In this document: positions 1-8,980 of the stretch, piece by piece
How the letters are laid out: the number at the start of each line of letters is the position of its first letter
Numbering within the stretch: position 1 is the first letter of the stretch
Origin: Rubrivivax sp.
Lineage (GTDB): Bacteria > Pseudomonadota > Gammaproteobacteria > Burkholderiales > Burkholderiaceae_C
Direction of reading: 5' to 3'
DNA: 64,000 nt
Assembly: GCA_019635315.1 (NCBI GenBank)
Contig: JAHBZT010000001.1
Span: 1,720,001-1,784,000 of the forward strand
Made by a program: the position numbers and the translations under genes
Notes under the pieces: generated by a model
The model's database searches: none
The model's input: the letters and a program-made list of their open reading frames with translations, nothing else
What the model was told of the DNA's origin: nothing

Positions 1-477
1 CACAGCACGGTGGTCTGCCTGGTCATCGACTTCGTCGGCCACCGCGCGCACTGGGCGCATGCCGGCGACTCGCGCATGTACTGGTTCCGCAACGGTCGCG
101 TGATGGACCGCACGCGCGACCACAGCCTGGTGCAGTCGCTGGTCGACAGCGGCGTGCTGACGCCCGAGCAGGTGCGCGGCCACCCCAAGCGCAGCGAGCT
201 GCGCTCGGCGCTGGGCATCGCGGCGGACCTGCTGGAGGTCTCCAGCGGCGACGGCGGCGACCAGGTGCAGCCGGGCGACGCCTTCCTGCTGTGCACCGAC
301 GGGCTGTGGGAGTATCTCGACGACGCGGTGCTGGAGTCCACGCTGGCCGCCGCCCCCAACCCGGGCGCCTGGATCGGCGAGCTGGCCGCGCAGGTGCGCG
401 CTGCGGCCAGCCACAAGGCCAGCCACGACAACTTCAGCGCGCTGACCGTGTGGACACGCGCCGCGCCCGAAGGCTGA
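1..477 (+). CDS. pppA: PP2C-family Ser/Thr protein phosphatase, C-terminal part (T6SS PppA-like)
   Basis: The gene is cut by the window start; the frame is open from base 1. It belongs to the PPM/PP2C metal-dependent phosphatases, which remove phosphate from Ser/Thr. The visible 158 residues carry the family's late motifs: HAGDSRMYWFRNG, the RDHSLVQSLV segment, FLLCTDGLWEYLDD (metal-binding Asp) and HDNFSALTV at the C-terminus. In T6SS loci this enzyme reverses phosphorylation by the PpkA kinase, and a PpkA-like kinase is encoded at 8981-10981 on the same strand. A DUF4280 gene follows 37 bases downstream. The N-terminal metal motifs lie outside the window. Assignment to the T6SS rests on context. 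Confidence 0.9.
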   Translation, partial: HSTVVCLVIDFVGHRAHWAHAGDSRMYWFRNGRVMDRTRDHSLVQSLVDSGVLTPEQVRGHPKRSELRSALGIAADLLEVSSGDGGDQVQPGDAFLLCTDGLWEYLDDAVLESTLAAAPNPGAWIGELAAQVRAAASHKASHDNFSALTVWTRAAPEG

Positions 478-514
478 GCGCTGCGCGCGTCGGGCACGCT
501 TTCAGGAGGACACG

Positions 515-901
515 ATGGCCAACCAGACCTGCATGGGCGCGGTGATGCAGTGCAGCCAGGGCGTGGCGCCGAGCACGCTGGTGCCGACGCCGAAGACGGT
601 GCTGACCAGCAGCATGGTCGCCGCCAACATCCTGGACCACATCCCGATCATGAACATCCCGCCGTTCGGCATGTGCCGCAGCCCGGCCAACCCGACGGTG
701 GCCGCGGCCACCGCGGCCGCGCTGGGGGTGCTGACGCCGATGCCCTGCATCCCGGCGACGCCGGCGCCCTGGATCGCCGGCGCGCCGACGGTGCTGCTGT
801 GCGGCGCGCCGGCGCTGAACGACAGCTCCAAGCTGATGTGCATCTGGGCCGGCACGATCAGCATCAACTTCGCCGGCCAGGTGACGCACCAGATCCCCTG
901 A
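515..901 (+). CDS. PAAR-like protein (DUF4280 family), probable T6SS spike tip
   Basis: The 128-residue protein matches the DUF4280/PAAR-like pattern: a conserved CSQGVAPSTL segment near the N-terminus, INIPPFGMCRSPANP-type core (residues about 46-62), the AAATAAALGVLTPMPCIP stretch and a final LMCIWAGTISI strand. PAAR proteins cap the VgrG spike of the type VI secretion needle and can carry effectors. This copy is only the cap, with no C-terminal toxin extension. The start is chosen because AGGAGG (about 503-508) sits just upstream of the ATG. It lies between the phosphatase and a convergent ompA-type gene, in the T6SS locus. Function is inferred from family and context. Confidence 0.85.
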   Translation: MANQTCMGAVMQCSQGVAPSTLVPTPKTVLTSSMVAANILDHIPIMNIPPFGMCRSPANPTVAAATAAALGVLTPMPCIPATPAPWIAGAPTVLLCGAPALNDSSKLMCIWAGTISINFAGQVTHQIP

Positions 902-919
902 CGCGGCCCGCAACGACAA

Positions 920-940
920 GGGCCCGCACGCGGCGGGCCC
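920..940. terminator. Stem-loop between convergent genes
   Basis: GGGCCCGC (920-927) pairs with GCGGGCCC (933-940) across a 5-base loop. It sits between the stop codons of the PAAR-like gene (plus) and the OmpA-family gene (minus), so it could end transcription in both directions. There is no T-tract, so intrinsic termination is uncertain. Confidence 0.45.
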
Positions 941-967
941 CGAGGTGCGCGACTGCAGGCCGGCGCT

Positions 968-1519
968 TCAGGACGGCGGCGTCGCGCGGCCGATCTCGAC
1001 GCGGCGGTTCTCGGCCGCGAACGGGTCGCGGCTGTTCTTGGGCACGTTGGAGCCCACGCCCACCGGCGCCAGCATGGCCGGGTCGGCGCCCAGGCTGACC
1101 AGGTATTCCTTGACCGCCTCGGCGCGCCGCTGCGACAGCGACATGTTGACCTCGGTGGTGCCCGAGGCGTCGGCATGGCCTTCGATGCGCACGACCTTGC
1201 CGCTGCCGCGGCGGGCCTTGAGCACCTCGGCGAAGACCTCGAGCTGCCGCTTCAGCGTGCCCGGCAACTCGGCCGATCCGATACGGAACGAGGTCGCCGG
1301 CAGCGAGTAGCGCACCGCCGGCTTGAAGCCCATGCACTTGAAGCCCGCGGCCTTGAGTTCCTCGCAGGCGTCCTCGGGGAACAGGCCCTCGGCTACGGCG
1401 TCGGCGTTGGGGATGCTCTGCCCGACGTCGATCGCGTCCTGGGCCTGGGCAGGCCACGACAGGGCCAGCGAAGCGGCCAGGGCCAGCGCCGCACGGGTGA
1501 ACAGCGGGGATGAATTCAT
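968..1519 (-). CDS. OmpA-family peptidoglycan-binding protein
   Basis: The 183-residue protein has a signal peptide (MNSSPLFTRAALALAASLAL then WPAQAQ, cleavage likely near residue 26) and no lipobox. A C-terminal OmpA-like domain runs from about 75 to 180, with the family motifs VRIEGHADASGT, LSQRRAEAVKEYL, VGVGSNVPKNS and ENRRVEIG. Such domains bind diaminopimelate-type peptidoglycan in the periplasm. It is divergent from tssK and convergent with the PAAR-like gene, so a role in anchoring the T6SS envelope complex is plausible but not shown. The start at 1519 is the only ATG giving a proper signal peptide; a much longer open frame upstream is a shadow of tssK. Confidence 0.88.
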   Translation of the reverse strand: MNSSPLFTRAALALAASLALSWPAQAQDAIDVGQSIPNADAVAEGLFPEDACEELKAAGFKCMGFKPAVRYSLPATSFRIGSAELPGTLKRQLEVFAEVLKARRGSGKVVRIEGHADASGTTEVNMSLSQRRAEAVKEYLVSLGADPAMLAPVGVGSNVPKNSRDPFAAENRRVEIGRATPPS

Positions 1520-1960
1520 CGCACACCTCGCGAAAGTGGCCGGTGGACGGCGCCCCGGGGAGCGCTGCCGTCCGGCAAGCCAGGCCCGCCACCGGTGCCG
1601 GCGGGCCGGCCGCCGAACGTTCGGTGGCCGTCGGGACCGGACCCGGTATGGGCCGCATGCCACGGGGCACGCGGGCGGACCCCTCAGTGACACGAAATGA
1701 TACGCCTCGCTCCTGCGCTGCACCATCCCCAGAAGGAAGGGCCAAGCGCCGGCAGGGGCGTGACGCAACGCACGCTGGCGGCATGCCGGCGTGCCCCCGC
1801 AGCGTCCCCGGTGACGGCCAGCCGGCGGCCGTGTATCGTTGTGCGTCGGCCTGCGCTGGCGCGGCCGGCAGGTTGCGTGCTCGACCGCAGGCCGCCGACC
1901 GATCGCGCAACGAAGATCGCGCCCACAGCGCCACTGCTCCCGGGAAGGACCGCGGCCCCG
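1520..1960. promoter_or_regulatory. Divergent intergenic region between ompA-type gene and tssK
   Basis: These 441 bases carry no convincing gene and must hold the divergent promoters. A perfect 12-base palindrome, CCGAACGTTCGG (1613-1624), is the only clear operator-like element. No unambiguous sigma-70 or sigma-54 promoter stands out. Frames open across it on the plus strand only extend tssK upstream without family similarity. Confidence 0.4.
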
Positions 1961-3298
1961 ATGACTTGGCACAACAAGGTGATGTGGACGGAGGGCATGT
2001 TCCTCCAGCCGCAGCACTTCCAGCAGCAGGACCGCTTCGTCGCGCGCCAGCTCGACAGCCGCTTCGCCGCCGGCCAGGCCTGGCCCAGGGGCTTCTCGTC
2101 GCTGCAGGTGGACGACGCCGCGCTGCTGCAGGGCAAGGTTATGATCACCGCCGCGCGCGGCGTGATGCCCGACGGGCTGGCCTTCGCGGTGCCGGCCGAC
2201 GACCCGGCGCCGCCGGCCTTCGACGTGCCGGCCGACGCGCGCGACCAGGTCGTCGTGCTCGCGGTGCCGCAGGCCCGGCCGGGCGTCACCGAGAGCGACG
2301 TCGAGGGCGGCGAGACGGCGATGCCGCCGCGCTGGCGCGTCGCCGACATCGAGGCCGCCGACGTGCACGCGACCAGCCTGCGCGCGGCGCCGGTGCAGGT
2401 CGGGCGGCTGAACCTGCGCCTGATGCTGGCGCGCGACGCCGGCGAGGGCTACACCGCGCTCGGCGCGGTGCGCGTCGTCGAGCGGCGCGCCGACGGCCGC
2501 GTGGTGCTGGACAGCCAGTACGTGCCGCCGATGCTGCACGCGCCGGCGCATGCCGTGCTGGACAGCCACCTGCGCGAGGTGCACGGCATGCTGCACCAGC
2601 GCGGCGAGGCGCTGGGCGCGCGGCTGGCGCAGCCCGGCCGCGCCGGCGTCGGCGAGATCGTCGACTTCCTGCTGCTGCAGGCGGTCAACCGCCACCAGCC
2701 GCTGTTCGCGCACCTGCAGCGCCTGCCGGTGCTGCACCCCGAGCGCCTGTACGACCTGTGCCTGGGGCTGGCCGGCGAGCTGTCGACCTTCCGCGATGCG
2801 CGCCGCCCGGCGGCCTACCCGGAATACCGGCACGACGACCTCGCCGGCTGCTTCCGCGCCGTGATGGCCGACCTGCGGCAGTCGCTGTCGATGGTCATGG
2901 AACAGACCGCGATCCCGATCGACCTGCAGGAGCGCAAGTACGGCATCCGCGTGGCCCTGATCTCGGACATCGAACTGCTGCGCAACGCGATGTTCGTGCT
3001 GGCGGTCAACGCGCAGATGCCCGGCGAGGCGCTGCGCGCGCGCTTTCCGACCCAGGTCAAGATCGGCCCGGCCGAGCGCATCCGCGACCTCGTCAACCTG
3101 CAGCTGCCCGGCGTCACGCTGCGCGCGCTGCCGGTGGCGCCGCGCCAGATCCCGTACCACGCCGGCTTCACCTACTTCGAGCTGGAGACGCGCGGCAACG
3201 AACTGTGGAAGCAGCTCGAGACCAGCGGCGGCCTGGCGATGGCGATCGCCGGCGAGTTTCCGGGCCTGGCGCTCGAGTTCTGGGCGATCCGCGCCTGA
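1961..3298 (+). CDS. tssK: T6SS baseplate subunit TssK
   Basis: TssK connects the T6SS baseplate wedge to the membrane complex (TssJLM). The 445-residue length is the family norm. The N-terminal signature MTWHNKVMWTEGMFLQPQHF is diagnostic, as are YDLCLGLAGELSTF, the YRHDDLAGCF segment and LETRGNELWKQL near the C-terminus (membrane-complex-binding domain). The ATG at 1961 is chosen because TssK proteins begin with this WxxKVxWxEGMFLxPQHFQ block; a GGAAGGAC ribosome-binding site precedes it. tssL follows 26 bases downstream, and tssM and tagF continue in the same direction as one operon. Confidence 0.97.
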   Translation: MTWHNKVMWTEGMFLQPQHFQQQDRFVARQLDSRFAAGQAWPRGFSSLQVDDAALLQGKVMITAARGVMPDGLAFAVPADDPAPPAFDVPADARDQVVVLAVPQARPGVTESDVEGGETAMPPRWRVADIEAADVHATSLRAAPVQVGRLNLRLMLARDAGEGYTALGAVRVVERRADGRVVLDSQYVPPMLHAPAHAVLDSHLREVHGMLHQRGEALGARLAQPGRAGVGEIVDFLLLQAVNRHQPLFAHLQRLPVLHPERLYDLCLGLAGELSTFRDARRPAAYPEYRHDDLAGCFRAVMADLRQSLSMVMEQTAIPIDLQERKYGIRVALISDIELLRNAMFVLAVNAQMPGEALRARFPTQVKIGPAERIRDLVNLQLPGVTLRALPVAPRQIPYHAGFTYFELETRGNELWKQLETSGGLAMAIAGEFPGLALEFWAIRA

Positions 3299-3324
3299 GG
3301 GCCGCAGGCGGCAGGCGGCATGCG

Positions 3325-4677
3325 ATGAGCAACTCCGACGAGGCCCCGGACCCGTTCGCCGCCTTCGAGGCCGACCGCACGGTGATCAAGCCGAGCGCCG
3401 GGCGTGGCGCGCGGCCGCCGGCGCCGCCGCCCGGCGGTCCCCCGGGGGGCCCGCCGCCGGGACCGCCGGCAGGCCAGCCGCCGCCGGGACCCGAGGCCGC
3501 GCTGCCCGAACTGCCCGGCGCCGCGAGCCTGAACCCGCTGGTGCAGGCCGCGGCGCCGCTGCTGTCGGCCGCGCCGCGGCTGCGCGCGATGGTGCGCCAC
3601 CCCAACCCGGCGGCGCTGCGCGCCTCGCTCGTGCAGTCCGTGCAGCGCTTCGAGACGGCGGCGCGCCAGCAGGGCCTGCCCAACGAGCAGGTGGTGGCGG
3701 CGCGCTACGTGCTGTGCACGCTGCTCGACGAGTCGGCCTCCAGCACGCCCTGGGGCGGCTCGGGCGCCTGGTCCTCGCAGAGCCTGCTCGTGCACTTCCA
3801 CAACGAGGCCTGGGGCGGCGAGAAGGTCTTCCAGCTGCTGTCGCGCCTGGCCGAGAACCCGGCCCAGCACCGCAACCTGCTGGAGCTGGTCTACGTGACG
3901 CTGTCGCTGGGCTTCGAGGGCCGCTACCGCGTGCTCGACAACGGCCGCGCGCAGCTCGACAGCATCCGCGAGCGGCTGGCGCTGAAGCTGCGCGAGCTGG
4001 CCGGGCCGGCCGAGAAGACGCTGTCGCCGCAGTGGCAGGGCGCCGCGCCGCCGGCGGCGCGCCTGACCGACGGCATCCCGCTGTGGGCCGTGGCCGCGGT
4101 GCTGGGCGCTCTGCTGCTGGCGCTGTTCCTGGTGTTGCGGCTGACGCTGAATGCGCAGACCGACGCCACCTTCAGCGCGCTGCAGGCCATCGACGTCCCC
4201 GCGCCGCCGGCCCCGCCGCCGGCACCCGCGGCGCCGCCGCCGCCCCGGCTGGCGCAGCTGCTGAAGGCCGACATCGACGCCGGGCTGCTGGAGGTGCGCG
4301 ACCTGGCCGACCGCTCGGTCGTCACGCTGCGCGGCGACGGTCTCTTCGCCGCCGGCAGCGCCGATGTCTCCGAACGCTCGCGGGCCCTGTTCGGCCGCAT
4401 CGCCGCGGCGCTGAACCAGGTGCCGGGGCAGGTCCTCGTGTCCGGCCACACCGACAACGTGCCGATCCGCAGCCTGCGCTTCCCGTCCAACTGGCACCTG
4501 TCCAAGGAGCGCGCGGCCAGCGTGAAGACGCTGCTGCAGGCCAGCGTGCCGGCGGCGCGGCTGGCGGCCGAGGGCCGCGCCGACACCGAGCCGGTGGCCG
4601 ACAACGGCAGCGCCGAGGGCCGGGCGCGCAACCGGCGCGTCGAGATCGTGCTGCTCGCTGCGGCGCCGTCGTCATGA
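3325..4677 (+). CDS. tssL: T6SS membrane-complex protein TssL with OmpA-like domain
   Basis: TssL (DotU/IcmH family) is an inner-membrane component of the T6SS trans-envelope complex. The 450 residues show an N-terminal acidic and Pro/Gly-rich tail (1-65), a DotU cytoplasmic domain (about 75-240), one membrane helix (about 253-275), a Pro/Ala linker and a C-terminal OmpA-like peptidoglycan-binding domain (about 310-448; SGHTDNVPIRS, NWHLSKERAASV, NRRVEIVLL). This is the extended form in which the wall anchor is fused to TssL. The N-terminal tail contains DRTVIKP around Thr19, matching motifs in the kinase at 8981; in Agrobacterium, TssL is phosphorylated on an N-terminal Thr and bound by Fha. 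The start follows GGCAGGCGG; tssM begins 28 bases after the stop. Confidence 0.96.
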   Translation: MSNSDEAPDPFAAFEADRTVIKPSAGRGARPPAPPPGGPPGGPPPGPPAGQPPPGPEAALPELPGAASLNPLVQAAAPLLSAAPRLRAMVRHPNPAALRASLVQSVQRFETAARQQGLPNEQVVAARYVLCTLLDESASSTPWGGSGAWSSQSLLVHFHNEAWGGEKVFQLLSRLAENPAQHRNLLELVYVTLSLGFEGRYRVLDNGRAQLDSIRERLALKLRELAGPAEKTLSPQWQGAAPPAARLTDGIPLWAVAAVLGALLLALFLVLRLTLNAQTDATFSALQAIDVPAPPAPPPAPAAPPPPRLAQLLKADIDAGLLEVRDLADRSVVTLRGDGLFAAGSADVSERSRALFGRIAAALNQVPGQVLVSGHTDNVPIRSLRFPSNWHLSKERAASVKTLLQASVPAARLAAEGRADTEPVADNGSAEGRARNRRVEIVLLAAAPSS

Positions 4678-4705
4678 TGAACCCGCTGCACGCCGGAGCC
4701 GGATC

Positions 4706-7700
4706 GTGAAGGGTCTGCTGTCGCGCCTGCTGAGTCCGCTCGTCGTCGCGCTGCTGGGGCTGCTCGCGCTGTCGGCGCTGATCTGGTTCCTGGGGCCGCT
4801 GATCGCGGTCGGCGAGTCGCGGCCGCTGGAACCCTTCTGGTTGCGCGTCACGCTGCTGGTGCTGCTGTGGGGCGTCTGGCTCGGCATCGTGGGCTGGCGG
4901 GCCTGGCGGCGCCGGCGCACGAATGCCGTGCTGCTGCAGGGCCTGGCGGCCGGACCTTCGGCCAGCGACAAGGAAGCGCAGCTGCTGTCGCAGCGCTTCG
5001 ACGAGGCCGTCTCGCGCCTGAAGGCCGCGCGCGGGCGCAAGTGGTGGGGCGGCGGACAGTACCTGTACGAACTGCCCTGGTATGTCTTCGTCGGCGCGCC
5101 GGGGTCGGGCAAGACCACGGCGCTGATGAATGCGGGGCTGCAGTTCCTGCTCGGCGACGGCGCCAAGGCCAAGGTGCAGGGCGTGGGCGGCACGCGCAAC
5201 TGCGAGTGGTGGTTCACGCAGGACGCGGTGCTGATCGACACCGCCGGGCGCTACGCCACGCAGGAGTCCGACCAGGACGTCGACGCCAGCGCCTGGGACA
5301 ACTTCCTCGCGCTGCTCAAGCGCACGCGGCCGCGCCAGCCGATCAACGGCGTGCTGCTCACCGTCAACGTGCAGGACCTGCTGCAGCAGGGGCCCGCCGA
5401 ACGCGCCGAGCATGCCGCCAAGCTGCGCGCGCGCCTGGCCGAACTGCACGCCAAGCTGGGCCTGCGCGCGCCGGTCTACGTGCTGGTGACCAAGGCCGAC
5501 CTGATCGGCGGCTTCAACGAGAGCTTCGAGGCGCTGTCCAAGGACGAGCGCGATCAGGTCTGGGGCTTCACGCTGGCGCCCGACGACGACGGCGACCTGC
5601 TCGCCGCCTACCAGCCGCAGATGCAGGCACTGCAGCAGCGACTGGTGCGCCAGCTCGTCGATCGCCTGGAAGGCGAGCGCGACGTGCTCCGGCGCAGCGC
5701 GATCTTCGCCTTCCCGCAGGAGCTGGCGGCGCTGACGCCGGTGCTGGGCGACTTCCTGCGCCAGGTGCTGGGCGGCGGCGGCACGCTGGAGGCGGCGCCG
5801 CGCGTGCGCGGGCTGTATTTCACCAGCGGCACGCAGGAAGGCTCGCCGATCGACCGCGTGATGGGCGCCCTGGGCCGCTCGTTCGGCATCGACCAGCGCT
5901 CGGCCGCCATCGCGCCGGGGCGCGGCAAGAGCTTCTTCCTGCACCGGCTGCTGAAGGACGTGGTCTTCGCCGAACGTGGCCTGGGCACCGTGGACGCGAA
6001 GGCCGAGCAGCGCCGCCACGTGCTGCGCATGGCCGCGATGGCGGCGATGGCGGTGCTCGCCACCGCGGTCGTCGTCGGCTGGGCCGTGAGCCGGGCACGC
6101 AACCTGGACCATGCGGCGCAGGTGGCGGCCAAGCTGCCGGCCGTCAAGCAGGCGGTGGCCACGCTGCCGCCGGCGACCACCGCCGACGTCTCGGCGCTGC
6201 CGGCGCCGCTGGCCGCGCTGCGCGACGCCGCGCGCGTCGAGGGCCTAGACCTCGACGACCCGCCGCTGCTCAGCGGCCTCGGCCTGTACCAGGGCGACAA
6301 GCTCGACGCCGGCGCGCAGATCGCCTACCGGCGGCTGCTGGAGAAGACGCTGATGCCGCGCGTCGCGCGCCGGCTCGAGGAGCAGCTGCGCAGCGCCAGC
6401 CGCGACAACCTGGAGTACGCCTACGAGGCGCTGAAGTCCTACCTGATGCTGCACCAGCCGGAGCAGTTCGACGCCGCGTCGCTGCAGGCCTGGATAGGCG
6501 CCGACTGGGACGCCACCTACGCGCGGCTGGCGCCCGAGCAGCGCGCCGAACTCGACCGCCACCTGCAGGCCCTGCTGGCGCTGGGCGCACCGCGCGCCGC
6601 GCTGCCGCGCGACGACAACCTCGTCGCCGGCGTGCGCGAGATGCTGGTCGCGTTCCCGCTGGAGTACCGCATCTACAGCCGCGTCAAGCGCCAGTTCCGG
6701 CCGGGCACGCTGCCCGACTTCACGGCCGCCGGCGCCGCCGGGCCGAATGCGGCGCAGGTCTTCCAGCGCGCCAGCGGCGAGCCGCTGACGCAGGGCATCA
6801 GCGGCCTGTTCACGCGCGACGGCTACCGCCGCGCGCTGCTGCCGGCCATCGAGCAGGCGGCGCCGCAGCTCGCGCGCGAGGAGTCCTGGGTGCTCGGCCT
6901 GCAGGCGGATCCCGCACGCCAGCGCGCGGCGGCGCCCGGCGGCGCGATCCACGACCGCGTGCGCCGGCTGTACTTCGAGGACTACATCAAGACCTGGGAC
7001 GCCTACCTGGCCGACGTGCGCCTGGTGCCGCTGACCGACGCCGACCGCGCGCTGGCCGTCTCGCGCCTGCTCGCCGCGGTCGACTCGCCGATGACCGCCT
7101 TCCTGCGCGCGGCCTCCGAGCAGACCACGCTGGTGGCGCCGGCCACCACGCCCGGGTTGCTCGACCGCGCGGCCAACCAGGCGCGCGCCGACGCCGCGCG
7201 CATCGCCGGCGGTGCGCCGGCGGCTGGCGGCGCCGGCGGGCCGCTGGAGCGCATGGTCGACGACCACTTCGCCGGCCTGCACCGGCTTTTCCAGGGCGAG
7301 CCGCCGGCGATCGGCGAGACGCGCAAGCTGTTCGAGGAACTCTTCACCCAGCTCGCGGCGGCCGACGCAGCGAAGAAGTCCGGCACGCCGCCGCCCCCGG
7401 CCGGCGGCGCCGACCGCGTGAAGATCGCCGCCGCGCAGCAACCCGACGCGGTGCGTGCGCTCGTCGAGCAGATGGCCGACGCGGCCGGCGCCGTGAGCCG
7501 CGGCGCCGAGATGGGCAGCCTGGTCGCCGAGCTCAAGCCCATCACCGACACCTGCACGCGCACGATCGCCAACCGCTACCCCTTCGCCAGCGCCTCGCGC
7601 GCCGACGTGCTGCCCGACGACTTCGGTCAGCTCTTCGGCCAGGGCGGCCTGCTCGACGACTTCTTCCAGCGCCGCCTGGCCGCGCTGGTGGACACCTCGC

Positions 7701-8206
7701 GCCCGGTCTGGGCCTACCGGCCGCTGGCCGACGGCACGCGCCCGGTGACGCCGGCCGCGCTGGCCGACTTCCAGCGCGCGCAGCGCATCCGCGAGACCTT
7801 CTTCCGCGCCGGCGGCAAGGTGCCGGCCGTGCAGTTCGAACTGCGCCTGCTGGAGATCGAGCCCTCGCTGCGCGAGCTGGTGCTGGACATCGACGGCCAG
7901 GTGCAGCGCATGAGCTCCGGCGGGCCGACGGTGCCGGTGTCCTGGCCGAGCCCGCGCGTGGGCTCGGTCGTGCGGCTCAGCACCGGGCTCGCGGGCGCCG
8001 GTCCGATGGTCATGACCGAAGGCCCGTGGGCGCTGTTCCGGCTCTTCGACGCCTTCCAGATCGAGCCCGGCGACGTGCCCGAGCGCTTCAGCGTGGTGAT
8101 GAACCTGGACGGCAAGCGCGCGCGTGTGCAGGTGCTGGTGCGCAGCGTCTTCAATCCGTTCCAGATGCGCGAGATCCGCCAGTTCCGCTGTCCTTCGGCG
8201 CTGTGA
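4706..8206 (+). CDS. tssM: T6SS membrane-complex protein TssM (IcmF family)
   Basis: TssM spans the periplasm and joins TssL to the outer-membrane lipoprotein TssJ. The 1166-residue protein has two N-terminal membrane helices (about 8-32 and 48-68), a cytoplasmic NTPase-like domain with Walker A GAPGSGKTT (about 131-139) and LIDTAGRY, a third helix (about 445-465) and a long periplasmic IcmF/DUF1215 region ending in the VPVSWPSP and IRQFRCP blocks. The GTG start at 4706 has GGAGCCGGA upstream. An 11-codon ATG frame (4674-4709) overlaps the start and may be incidental. The last bases overlap tagF as GTGA, indicating translational coupling. Walker residues are intact, unlike some TssM proteins. 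Confidence 0.96.
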   Translation: MKGLLSRLLSPLVVALLGLLALSALIWFLGPLIAVGESRPLEPFWLRVTLLVLLWGVWLGIVGWRAWRRRRTNAVLLQGLAAGPSASDKEAQLLSQRFDEAVSRLKAARGRKWWGGGQYLYELPWYVFVGAPGSGKTTALMNAGLQFLLGDGAKAKVQGVGGTRNCEWWFTQDAVLIDTAGRYATQESDQDVDASAWDNFLALLKRTRPRQPINGVLLTVNVQDLLQQGPAERAEHAAKLRARLAELHAKLGLRAPVYVLVTKADLIGGFNESFEALSKDERDQVWGFTLAPDDDGDLLAAYQPQMQALQQRLVRQLVDRLEGERDVLRRSAIFAFPQELAALTPVLGDFLRQVLGGGGTLEAAPRVRGLYFTSGTQEGSPIDRVMGALGRSFGIDQRSAAIAPGRGKSFFLHRLLKDVVFAERGLGTVDAKAEQRRHVLRMAAMAAMAVLATAVVVGWAVSRARNLDHAAQVAAKLPAVKQAVATLPPATTADVSALPAPLAALRDAARVEGLDLDDPPLLSGLGLYQGDKLDAGAQIAYRRLLEKTLMPRVARRLEEQLRSASRDNLEYAYEALKSYLMLHQPEQFDAASLQAWIGADWDATYARLAPEQRAELDRHLQALLALGAPRAALPRDDNLVAGVREMLVAFPLEYRIYSRVKRQFRPGTLPDFTAAGAAGPNAAQVFQRASGEPLTQGISGLFTRDGYRRALLPAIEQAAPQLAREESWVLGLQADPARQRAAAPGGAIHDRVRRLYFEDYIKTWDAYLADVRLVPLTDADRALAVSRLLAAVDSPMTAFLRAASEQTTLVAPATTPGLLDRAANQARADAARIAGGAPAAGGAGGPLERMVDDHFAGLHRLFQGEPPAIGETRKLFEELFTQLAAADAAKKSGTPPPPAGGADRVKIAAAQQPDAVRALVEQMADAAGAVSRGAEMGSLVAELKPITDTCTRTIANRYPFASASRADVLPDDFGQLFGQGGLLDDFFQRRLAALVDTSRPVWAYRPLADGTRPVTPAALADFQRAQRIRETFFRAGGKVPAVQFELRLLEIEPSLRELVLDIDGQVQRMSSGGPTVPVSWPSPRVGSVVRLSTGLAGAGPMVMTEGPWALFRLFDAFQIEPGDVPERFSVVMNLDGKRARVQVLVRSVFNPFQMREIRQFRCPSAL

Positions 8207-8967
8207 ACGACCCCGCACCGCCCGGCTGGCACGGCAAGCTGCCGTCGCTGGGCGACTTCGCGTCGCGCCGCCTGCCGGCGGCATTCGTCGAGCCCTGGGA
8301 CGGCTGGCTCGCGGCCGGGATGCTCGCGCTGCGCGAGGCCGCGCCCGAGGACTGGCTGGTGGCCTACCTGGGCTCGCCGAGCTGGCGCTTCCTGCTGATG
8401 CCCGGCGTGCTGCCCGGCCAGCCGTCGGCTGCGGCCGGGGCCGCCGACGAGGCCGCCGATCAGGGCTGGGCCGGCGTGCTGATGCCTTCGGTGGACCGCG
8501 TCGGCCGCTACTTCCCGCTGACCATCGCGCTGCCGCTGGGCGACGGGCCGGCGAGCACCGTGCAGATGCAGGCGCTGTGGCACTGGCTGGCGCGGCTGGA
8601 CGAACTGGCGCGCGACGCGCTCTTCGACGACTGGAACCTGGAGCGGCTGGAGAGCGAGCTGGCGCGCATGGCGCGGCCCGAACTGGCCACCCGGCCGGCC
8701 GCGGACGCGCTGCCGGCGCCGCAGCCCGGCGAGCTGGCCGAGTGGCCGGCGGGCCTGGACGCGGCGACCGCCATCGGTCTGGAGGCGCAGGCGCTGTGGG
8801 CGGCGCGCTCGCGCGGCCGCGGCTGGTGGTATGCCCGTCCGGACGAAGGCGCGCCGCGACTTCTGACCTCGCAGGGCCTGCCGCAGCCGGCGCTGCTGGG
8901 GCGGCTGTTCGGCGGCGCTGCGACAATCGCGCCTGCCTCGACACTCTCCCTGCCCGGCCTCGGCTGA
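8203..8967 (+). CDS. tagF: T6SS-associated protein TagF
   Basis: TagF is a cytoplasmic post-translational regulator of T6SS; in Pseudomonas and Agrobacterium it represses assembly through Fha, in concert with PppA. The 254 residues open with the family signature PPGWHGKLPSLGDFASRRLP and contain the SPSWRFLLMPGVL and GVLMPSVDRVGRYFPLTIAL segments typical of the DUF2094 domain. The GTG start overlaps the tssM stop codon. The kinase gene starts 13 bases downstream, so the tssK-L-M-tagF-ppkA genes form one transcription unit. TagF in this genome is a stand-alone protein, not fused to PppA. Confidence 0.94.
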   Translation: MNDPAPPGWHGKLPSLGDFASRRLPAAFVEPWDGWLAAGMLALREAAPEDWLVAYLGSPSWRFLLMPGVLPGQPSAAAGAADEAADQGWAGVLMPSVDRVGRYFPLTIALPLGDGPASTVQMQALWHWLARLDELARDALFDDWNLERLESELARMARPELATRPAADALPAPQPGELAEWPAGLDAATAIGLEAQALWAARSRGRGWWYARPDEGAPRLLTSQGLPQPALLGRLFGGAATIAPASTLSLPGLG

Positions 8968-8980
8968 CCCCGGCCCGCCC

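Noticed and set aside
968-3160. Very long minus-strand open frame over tssK and ompA
   Set aside because: Only the first 183 residues from 1519 have family similarity (OmpA). The rest is an Arg/Gly/His-rich antisense shadow of tssK, common at this GC content.
4867-8202. Plus-strand frame of over 1000 codons within tssM
   Set aside because: Arg/Ala/Pro-rich shadow of tssM; only the tail from 8203 (TagF) is real.
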